Positions 50,898-56,909 of a stretch of 64,000 bases of DNA are shown here, piece after piece. The notes beneath the pieces are model-generated. The model made no database searches. It was not told the origin of the DNA and saw nothing but the letters and a program-made list of their open reading frames with translations. Source of the DNA: PALSA-693 sp963780345 (lineage in GTDB: Bacteria; Actinomycetota; Acidimicrobiia; Acidimicrobiales; Palsa-688); the NCBI GenBank assembly GCA_963780345.1, contig CAWABU010000005.1, positions 1 through 64,000 on the forward strand, given 5' to 3'. The stretch's first letter is position 1; each line of letters opens with the position of its first letter. Position numbers and translations under genes: made by a program.

Positions 50898-52133
50898 TCA
50901 CAAGCTAGGAGCCTCTATCGGACCCCAATCGGACCCCAGATTTCCCGAACTCGTTTCGGGAAGCTCCTCGGAGGGGACGCTTTTGAGGCTCCGCAAGGCC
51001 CGGTCAACCGACGCTCTGACCATGTCGGCGCTGTCGGGGAAGAGGTGGGCGTAGATCTGAGTCGTCTCCAGGCTGGCGTGACCGAGCATCTCCTGGACGA
51101 GGGTGATCGACGCCCCGCCCCGGATCAGCACCGAGGCGTAGAAGTGCCGAAGCTGGTGGTACCCGTCCCCCACCGGGATGCCGAGCGGTCTGGCCACCCG
51201 TGCCCACATCTCGGAGAAGGTGGTGCGCCGGATCGGCTCCCCGCTGTCGTTGGTGAAGAGCAACCCTCCCGCCCCGGTGCCGTAGGTGCGGACGTGCTCG
51301 ACCATGGCGGCGGTCACCTCGTCGGAGAGGGGGATGGTCCGGGGTCGGTTCTTCTTGTCCTTGACTGGGCCGAAGACCGGGGTGCCATCCGGCTCGACCC
51401 GGCGTAGCTGTCGGTCCACGTTGAGGTTCTGCCGGGGCCAGTCGATGCGGTCACTGGTGACCCCCAACGCCTCCGAGATGCGGACCCCACTCCCGGCCCC
51501 GAGCACGATGAGGGTGCGATACCGCTCCGGGAAAGCCATCGGCCAGGGCGGCCACCGTCTCCAGCGGTAGGGGCACCGCACCTTGCGCTTGTCTACGTTG
51601 GGCAGCTTGATGTCGCGGCAGGGACTGACGGGGATGTCGCGGTTGACGACTGCTGCCTTGAACACGGTGGAAAGCCAGTCGTAGGCCACCTTGACTGTGG
51701 CCGGGGCCAGCGGCTCATGGTCGTCGTCGCCGGTCGCCATCCACTTGACCAGGGCCTGGATCTCGTTCTGCTTGATGGCCCCGATGGCCCGCCCCCCGAT
51801 CCGGGGATAGACGTGGCGGCGGAATCTTGTCTCGATCTGGTCGGCAGTGCCCCTGCCGGTGGACCTGGATGGCCCGCCATTCCTCGGCGTAGGTCTTGAA
51901 TGGGGACTGCGCCCGGCGGAGGGATCGATGTAGCTGCCGCTGACCTTGGTCCCCTCCATCTCGGCGGCGTGCCGATCAGCATCCCGCTTCAAGTCGAAGT
52001 TCTTCTTCCGAGTCTTGTAATCCGGTGTCTTCCAGCGGGCCTGGTAGAAGTCGATCTTCTCGCCCGGACGGGCTGGCCGCTCTTTCCATTTCTCGCCGAG
52101 TTTCTCCCGCTTCATAGCGATAACACTTGCCAT
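50898..52133 (-). CDS. Tyrosine recombinase (integrase) of the right element
   Basis: 411 residues as read. The catalytic domain is complete: GAGSGVRISEALG (Arg), YHQLRHFYASVL (His-x-x-Arg), MLGHASLETTQIYAHLF (His and the Tyr nucleophile). The N-terminal arm domain (DFYQARWKTPDYKTRKKNFD) is recognisable. Two stretches are read out of frame. After DPSAG the expected AVP and FKTYAEEWRAIQVHRQG lie in the two other frames before TADQIETRF returns, and after VRCP the expected LPLETVAALADGFP is shifted before ERYRTLIVL. The shifts cancel, so the gene stays open. The 3' end abuts rnpB, the possible integration site. Confidence 0.85.
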   Translation of the reverse strand: MASVIAMKREKLGEKWKERPARPGEKIDFYQARWKTPDYKTRKKNFDLKRDADRHAAEMEGTKVSGSYIDPSAGRSPHSRPTPRNGGPSRSTGRGTADQIETRFRRHVYPRIGGRAIGAIKQNEIQALVKWMATGDDDHEPLAPATVKVAYDWLSTVFKAAVVNRDIPVSPCRDIKLPNVDKRKVRCPYRWRRWPPWPMAFPERYRTLIVLGAGSGVRISEALGVTSDRIDWPRQNLNVDRQLRRVEPDGTPVFGPVKDKKNRPRTIPLSDEVTAAMVEHVRTYGTGAGGLLFTNDSGEPIRRTTFSEMWARVARPLGIPVGDGYHQLRHFYASVLIRGGASITLVQEMLGHASLETTQIYAHLFPDSADMVRASVDRALRSLKSVPSEELPETSSGNLGSDWGPIEAPSL

Positions 52134-52136
52134 GTC

Positions 52137-52628
52137 TCAGCCCCTTGCTCTTCCTTGTTCGGTTGCTGGCAAGCGGCCAGCGGCTCTTGCCTCCACGACA
52201 CGTTGCTCTGCTGATCCCTGACTGATGCCGAGCCGGTCGGCGACGGTGGCGGTCGGCGGGAGGTGCAGGGCGTAGGCCAGCTTGTAGATCGATACGACCT
52301 CGACCTGGCGGATCACCACCCGTCCTGATTTGGATCGGGCTTTACGCCGGGGCAGGAACTCACTCATGACCCCACGCACCAATCTGTCCACCGCTATCTC
52401 TCGCAGTCTCTTTCCGTTCACTGGCTCTCGGCCGGGGCGCTGGAGGAACTTGAGCGCCGCCACTTCGTAGCGGTCACCCTGGAAGCTCATGGTCAGAGCC
52501 ACCTCGTAGGGCAGGGTCTTGTCAGGGACCGTTTCTTCGATCACGGCGGGCACCACCACGCCGTTGCCGAAGTCGATCACCTCGCCTTCATCCGTGATGC
52601 GCCGCTCTGGCTGCAAACGCTGCTGCAT
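52137..52628 (-). CDS. Hypothetical protein with C-terminal HTH-like segment
   Basis: 163 residues from ATG 52628. The N-terminal part (VIDFGNGVVVPAVIEETVPD, then LTMSFQGDRYEVAALKFLQR) is beta-rich. The C-terminal part, IYKLAYALHLPPTATVADRL, then GISQGSAEQRVVEARAAGRL, looks like a helix-turn-helix of the kind seen in Gram-positive mobile elements. It ends 3 bp before the integrase start, so the two are co-transcribed; it may regulate integrase or recombination. No family name is recognised. Confidence 0.6.
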   Translation of the reverse strand: MQQRLQPERRITDEGEVIDFGNGVVVPAVIEETVPDKTLPYEVALTMSFQGDRYEVAALKFLQRPGREPVNGKRLREIAVDRLVRGVMSEFLPRRKARSKSGRVVIRQVEVVSIYKLAYALHLPPTATVADRLGISQGSAEQRVVEARAAGRLPATEQGRARG

Positions 52629-52718
52629 GGAAGCAACGGTACTCGGATCAAGGTCCGTTGACAAACCATCTTGATGGTAGTAGGAGTTAGAGTAGTAAGC
52701 CCTAGAAGGAGAATCCCT

Positions 52719-52982
52719 GTGAAGCTCATCCTCGCCGTCTGGCTGCTGCTCTTGGCCGCCGCCACTGGGAGCGACGAGACGTTTTGGACCACCAGAGACG
52801 TAGCCGAGTACCTGGGGGTACCGGAATCGAGCGTCCGGTACTGGAGCTATATGCAGCGGGGGCCGCGGAGTTACAAACTCGGTCGTCACCGTCGCTATCG
52901 ACCCAGCGAGGTCAAGGCTTGGGCCGATGCTCAGGCGGAGGAGCCAGTCGCCCCGACGCCGCCTGGTCGTCGCAGTCGATGA
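52719..52982 (+). CDS. Excisionase-like HTH protein with hydrophobic N-terminus
   Basis: 87 residues. The HTH FWTTRDVAEYLGVPESSVRY, then GRHRRYRPSEVKAWADAQ, is MerR/excisionase-like. GTG 52719 follows AGAAGGAG at 7 nt, a convincing start, but gives an N-terminus VKLILAVWLLLLAAATGS that reads as a hydrophobic or membrane segment. That is unusual for an excisionase. Divergent from the gene at 52137. The stop overlaps the ParB-like gene (ATGA at 52979). Confidence 0.65.
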   Translation: MKLILAVWLLLLAAATGSDETFWTTRDVAEYLGVPESSVRYWSYMQRGPRSYKLGRHRRYRPSEVKAWADAQAEEPVAPTPPGRRSR

Positions 52983-53896
52983 CGCGTCCTTCTCCTCGCC
53001 GGGCGTTGCCTGATTCCGTGACCTGGAACGGCACCTGGCACGACCTGGCCCTGCGCTTCCCCAAGCATCCAGAAGATGAAGTGCGGGAAATGGCAGCCTC
53101 GATCAAGCACCTTGGTCTGCTCAATGACTGCGTGATGGACTCCGAGGGGACGGGGCTTGATGGGATCGGACGGGTGGCGGCGTGTGCCCTGGCCGGGGTC
53201 GAGCCGACATGGAAGGTGTTTGACGGTGATCCCGTCGCCTTCATCGTCGCCGTTAACGCCGCCCGACGGCATCTCTCGACCGGCCAGAAGGCTATGGCGG
53301 TTGCCATCGGACTGGACCGCGACGGTGGGCGCTCCAGGACGGGACGGTTCCGACGGGGGAGCATCCCGGCCATGCCCGATAACCCCGGATCCGGGGTTAA
53401 GGCGTGGACGAACGCCGTTACCCAAGCGCGTTTTGTTCTCGACCACAGCCGAGAACTGGCGGATCAGGTCCTTGCTGGCGATGTGGCTCTGGACGCCGCG
53501 TACAGGCGAGCGGTCGAGGCAATCCGTGCCAAGGAGCGGCTGGCGAACCTGGACCCTGAACTGGCTGCACTGGTTACATCGGGCAGCATCGGTATGGATG
53601 AAGCATTCCGTCGCCACGAACGCCAGCAAGGAATCGAGGAGCTTCGGAAGCGGTATCCCGACCTGGCTGACAAGGTGGAAGCGAGTGAGTTATCCATCAA
53701 GGACGCTGAAGAAGTCGCAGACGAAAGTGATGAGCGGCGGGGAGCCTGGACCACAGACATCGTTCATGCCATTCAGGTCTTTCAAGAGATGGCGGGCAGT
53801 CCCATTCCCAGGGAAATCAAAGAGAGACTGGACGAGGACCAATACAAGGCTCTCGCCAGGATTCTTAAGGTTCTGGAGCAGATTGGCATCTCCTAA
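52979..53896 (+). CDS. ParB-like nuclease/partition-domain protein
   Basis: 305 residues. The N-terminal ParB/sulfiredoxin-type domain WHDLALRFPKHPEDEVREMA, then ASIKHLGLLNDCVMD and GIGRVAACALAGVE, is followed by a helical HTH-like region (NAVTQARFVLDHSRELADQV). The tail is charged and helical (DLADKVEASELSIKDAEEVA). No ParA ATPase is near, so it may regulate transcription or replication rather than partition. It is translationally coupled to the HTH gene upstream. Confidence 0.72.
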   Translation: MTRPSPRRALPDSVTWNGTWHDLALRFPKHPEDEVREMAASIKHLGLLNDCVMDSEGTGLDGIGRVAACALAGVEPTWKVFDGDPVAFIVAVNAARRHLSTGQKAMAVAIGLDRDGGRSRTGRFRRGSIPAMPDNPGSGVKAWTNAVTQARFVLDHSRELADQVLAGDVALDAAYRRAVEAIRAKERLANLDPELAALVTSGSIGMDEAFRRHERQQGIEELRKRYPDLADKVEASELSIKDAEEVADESDERRGAWTTDIVHAIQVFQEMAGSPIPREIKERLDEDQYKALARILKVLEQIGIS

Positions 53897-53984
53897 CTCA
53901 CAGGGTTCCTTGACCCAGGGGACGGAGTTGGTGCCGAACTCCACCTCTCCCACACTCCGGGCAACGCTTTCCTGCGCCTCCGAA

Positions 53985-54851
53985 TTACGTGTCCGTGGCG
54001 GGCGGGGCTTCTCGCAGTCGGTTGGCGTAGCGGAGGTGGTAGACGAGGGCGACCCCGGCCATGGCGGAGAGCACAGCGAAGGTCACAAATCCTCGAATTC
54101 CGTCTCCGTGATCGGGCGCACTGTTGACGCCGGGGGCGATGGCCCGGAAGATGTTGTCCACCGTCAGAGGTACGAAAACCAGCAGCGCCAGCGTCGACAG
54201 GGTTGCGACCAGGTACCCGTAGGCGACCCCGAACCGTCGCACCCGGACCTGGTCCTCCTCGGCGTCCGTACCGACCCGCCGGGCACGGGGCCAGAAGACC
54301 AGGAAGCCGATAAGGCCCGCCAGGGTGAACAGACCGGCGGTGACGGCGGCGGAGATGTACGAGTTGCGGTCGGACACGTCCGCCACAAGGTTGGTAAAGC
54401 TGACCGGACCGGCGGAGGCTGAGGGACTGGGTTCCTGCTGGAGGCCGCTCTGGTCGCTAGAGGAGGACTGGTCGCTGGAGTCGGACTGGCCGAAGTTGAT
54501 GCAGGGGAGTTGATCCGGGGGGATCGTGGTAGTGGGGGTGCCGGGCGTAGCGGTGTCCCCGGTCGGGCAGGGCGGTAGGTCGTTGAGGGGACTGGCGTTG
54601 GCGGAGGGCGACAACGGACCGATGGACTGGGCGGTGGAATGCACCGCGATACCGCCGCCAACCAACATGACGAGCAGGCAGACCAGGCTCAGCCCGTACA
54701 GGAAGTAGGTGATAGGACCGGGACGACGGTCGGCCCCGTCTCGACCGCGCCAGATCAAGCCCACGACAACAAGGAGCACGACCACGCCCAGAACGACCAG
54801 GACGGGCGCGAGCCACGAATAGGAATCGAATGATGTTCCGTACGTCAACAC
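53985..54851 (-). CDS. Multi-pass membrane protein, DUF5671-like
   Basis: 288 residues with about five transmembrane helices: WLAPVLVVLGVVVLLVVVGL, ITYFLYGLSLVCLLVMLVGG, ISAAVTAGLFTLAGLIGFLV, then GYLVATLSTLALLVFVPL and GFVTFAVLSAMAGVALVYHL. A Ser/Gln/Pro-rich loop of about 75 residues lies between helices 2 and 3, predicted outside. The YFLYGLSLVCLLV pattern resembles DUF5671. Its role in the element is unknown; surface exclusion or anchoring are guesses. Confidence 0.6.
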   Translation of the reverse strand: MLTYGTSFDSYSWLAPVLVVLGVVVLLVVVGLIWRGRDGADRRPGPITYFLYGLSLVCLLVMLVGGGIAVHSTAQSIGPLSPSANASPLNDLPPCPTGDTATPGTPTTTIPPDQLPCINFGQSDSSDQSSSSDQSGLQQEPSPSASAGPVSFTNLVADVSDRNSYISAAVTAGLFTLAGLIGFLVFWPRARRVGTDAEEDQVRVRRFGVAYGYLVATLSTLALLVFVPLTVDNIFRAIAPGVNSAPDHGDGIRGFVTFAVLSAMAGVALVYHLRYANRLREAPPATDT

Positions 54852-54973
54852 AAAAGCCCCTTCTCTGCGCTGCCCACGCAGTGTGAACTGCGTTAAGTTA
54901 GCAGGCCGGTCTGCGTCCTACAACGCAACCCCAGGAACCTCGTAGAGACTCCTAGAGACGCCGGGGTACTCTG

Positions 54974-55159
54974 ATGGTCGTGCAAGACGAGGGAGCCGAA
55001 CGCCGCCGCCAGGCCGCAGCAGGCAAAGGGGCTTGGCGCGAACTGGCTGGTGGGCGGGATCTGGTGGCAGAGCTTCTAGCTGAGCGTCAAGCTGAAGCGG
55101 CATTGGCGGATCTGGACCCTGACGAGCGGGACCGGCTCCTGCGCCAGTTCAAGCCCTGA
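54974..55159 (+). CDS. Putative antitoxin of a PIN-type toxin-antitoxin pair
   Basis: 61 residues, highly charged and helical (GAERRRQAAAGKGAWRELAG, then AERQAEAALADLDPDERDRL). No classic ribbon-helix-helix or AbrB motif is visible, so the antitoxin class is unclear. Identification rests on size, charge and position: its stop (TGA 55157-55159) is directly followed by the GTG of the PIN gene. The tail LADLDPDERDRLLRQFKP may be the toxin-binding part. Confidence 0.6.
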   Translation: MVVQDEGAERRRQAAAGKGAWRELAGGRDLVAELLAERQAEAALADLDPDERDRLLRQFKP

Positions 55160-55639
55160 GTGCCGGTCGTCCTGGACGCCTCGGCCTACCTGGCCTACCT
55201 GCTGGGTGAGCCGGGGGCCGACACCGTCGAAGAAGCCATGGTTGAAGGCGCAGTCATGTCGGCGGTAAACCTGGCCGAGGTCTTGACCAAGCGTCGGCAG
55301 GTCCATACCGGGCCTACTTACGAGGTCCGAGCCAGGCTGGGCCAGGGGTCGTCCCAGACCGAAGCGGTAATCGGGCTGTTCCTCGGTTCGCCCCTGTCCA
55401 TGCTTCCCAGCGACCTCCCCGGCATCCCCCGCCTCATCCATATCGAGGAGTTCTTCGCCGCCGACGCCCAGATTGCTGCCGCCTTGTGGCACATATGCCA
55501 AGGGAAGGCACAGTCGCTGGGCGACCGGGTCTGCCTGGCCCTCGGTTATCGACTGAAGCTCCCTGTCCTCACCGCGGACCGTGAGTGGGGGAACATCGAC
55601 CTCCGAGTTCTCGACTTGGAGGTGCGGCTGATCCGCTGA
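55160..55639 (+). CDS. PIN-domain ribonuclease toxin (VapC-like)
   Basis: 159 residues. PIN fold with the four acidic residues: Asp in VVLDASAYLAYLLGEPG, Glu in NLAEVLTKR, Asp in GDRVCLALG, and Asp in LTADREWG. VapC toxins cleave tRNA or rRNA when free of antitoxin and stabilise mobile elements. GTG start directly after the antitoxin stop. An insertion of about 20 residues near SSQTEAVIGLFLGSPLSML makes it slightly longer than typical. Confidence 0.85.
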   Translation: MPVVLDASAYLAYLLGEPGADTVEEAMVEGAVMSAVNLAEVLTKRRQVHTGPTYEVRARLGQGSSQTEAVIGLFLGSPLSMLPSDLPGIPRLIHIEEFFAADAQIAAALWHICQGKAQSLGDRVCLALGYRLKLPVLTADREWGNIDLRVLDLEVRLIR

Positions 55640-55673
55640 GCGTCCTGCCCCCGTGCCGGTGTGCCGAAAGCTG

Positions 55674-55910
55674 TCATCCGACTACACCATGGCGGGCGCA
55701 CTCGCCGACCGCCGCGAACTCTGCCCTGGCTCCAGGGATTTGACTAAAACCAAAGACAAGCTCCTGTCCGCACAGAGGGCACTCAGCGCCTCCCTGAGCC
55801 GCCTGGAGGCGCTCTGGCTCTGTTGTCTGCTCTCTCATCCAGTCGCTCAGCACCGGTCCCACAGGGCCTTCTGGCGAGCGCTCATCGCCGACACCGCGCC
55901 TCACGTCCAT
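55674..55910 (-). CDS. Small putative zinc-ribbon protein
   Basis: 78 residues from ATG 55910. The C-terminal half CPLCGQELVFGFSQIPGARA, then EFAAVGECARHG, has the metal-binding pattern CxxC...C-x-x-H. The same pattern ends the upstream gene (CPDC...CDRHG), so the two proteins share a small module. The start codon overlaps the upstream stop, indicating coupling. Function unknown. Confidence 0.5.
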   Translation of the reverse strand: MDVRRGVGDERSPEGPVGPVLSDWMREQTTEPERLQAAQGGAECPLCGQELVFGFSQIPGARAEFAAVGECARHGVVG

Positions 55911-56392
55911 AGGACTGTCGCGACAGGCCCGTGCCGGTCGCACACCGCCTGGATCACTCGCTCGCCGCTGGGGCGCTGGAAGGCATAGCGGGGCAGACGC
56001 CGGGTGCAGTCGGGGCAAGTATCGGGTAGGTCACCCAGCTTCTGTGGTTGATCGTGGCCGTCGAGTTCGCCCCAGGGGCGCACCTTCGGCTCTGGGGGCG
56101 GTTCCCGCCAGGGCTTGGGCTTGGGTGGGGGTGGCTTGACCTCGATGTTGCCCAGGATCCGCCGGAACTCCTGTTCCCGGCGCTGATGGTGCTTCAGCCC
56201 GGATCCCTCTGCTGCTGCCTTGAGGCGGGACACCTCGGTACCGGGGTAGAAGTTGCGGCCATTCCGTTTGGTGGGCGGCGGGAGTAGGCCGTCGCGGATG
56301 AACCGGCGCAGGGTTCGGGCCGAGCGTCCCAGTGCCTGGGCCACGACCCTCATGGGCACCAGGCGCTCTGGTGCTGGCTCAGCGACAGCCAT
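55901..56392 (-). CDS. MerR-like HTH protein with C-terminal Cys/His motif
   Basis: 163 residues. The N-terminal helix-turn-helix PMRVVAQALGRSARTLRRFI, then RDGLLPPPTKRNGRNFYPGT, is of the MerR/excisionase type. A Pro/Lys-rich linker (VKPPPPKPKPWREPPPEPK) follows, then CPDCTRRLPRYAF...CDRHG, a probable zinc ribbon. Probably a DNA-binding regulator of the element. The palindromes at 56493-56569, 100-180 bp upstream of its start, are candidate operators. Confidence 0.65.
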   Translation of the reverse strand: MAVAEPAPERLVPMRVVAQALGRSARTLRRFIRDGLLPPPTKRNGRNFYPGTEVSRLKAAAEGSGLKHHQRREQEFRRILGNIEVKPPPPKPKPWREPPPEPKVRPWGELDGHDQPQKLGDLPDTCPDCTRRLPRYAFQRPSGERVIQAVCDRHGPVATVLWT

Positions 56393-56909
56393 GACTGGAG
56401 CGTAGGCCCGGTCAACTGGCCGGGTGAAGCAGGTGTGAACCGAGACGCCTCCTCGGGCGATGCCGGTTAAGACCCCACCGAAGTGCCTTCAAGTCGGTAC
56501 CGACATGGCCATGTGTCGAAGTTCGGTGATGCCTATAGGCATCAACACCCCGGACCGGACCAAAGGTCCAGGTCAAAGCCTTGGAGTCAGGTCAGCACGG
56601 CTGCCGTAACACCGTGAAGTCAGGGATTGTCTGGCACGCAAATGAGTTGATCACTTAATCCTGTGGCCACCGATACGAACGATCACGTCGCATCCCCACG
56701 GCCTGCTTAGGGAGGATCCGTCAGCCAGATCCCTTTGTGGGAAGCGGTTGTTTGGCTGTGATATTGCGAACGGACCGTCTCCTGGCGTCTATATGGCTCT
56801 ACAGGCTGAGTGGTCGTACTCCCCCTAATGGCGGCGACTAGACATGGAAATGGCGACCCCCCAAGGTCGCCATTCCCAACAACTACTCCCTACACCCAGG
56901 GGTTATGCG
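56393..56909. promoter_or_regulatory. Control region upstream of the replication gene, with clustered palindromes
   Basis: No gene. Within 80 bp lie GTCGGTACCGAC (56493-56504), ACATGGCCATGT (56503-56514), GATGCCTATAGGCATC (56528-56543, a perfect 16-bp palindrome) and GGACC-AAA-GGTCC (56557-56569). Further right are GAGTTGATCACTTA (56644-56657) and a hairpin at 56846-56876. ACATGG and GGTCC also occur in the iterons at 59.8-60.1 kb. Probable operators and promoters for the divergent MerR-like and replication genes. Confidence 0.55.
56846..56876 (+). promoter_or_regulatory. Hairpin before the replication-protein start
   Basis: AATGGCGACC (56849-56858) pairs perfectly with GGTCGCCATT (56865-56874), loop CCCCAA, extended by GG/CC with a bulge. 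It lies 34 nt before ATG 56910 and includes an upstream in-frame ATG at 56844 just outside its foot. It could limit translation or act as an attenuator. Confidence 0.5.
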
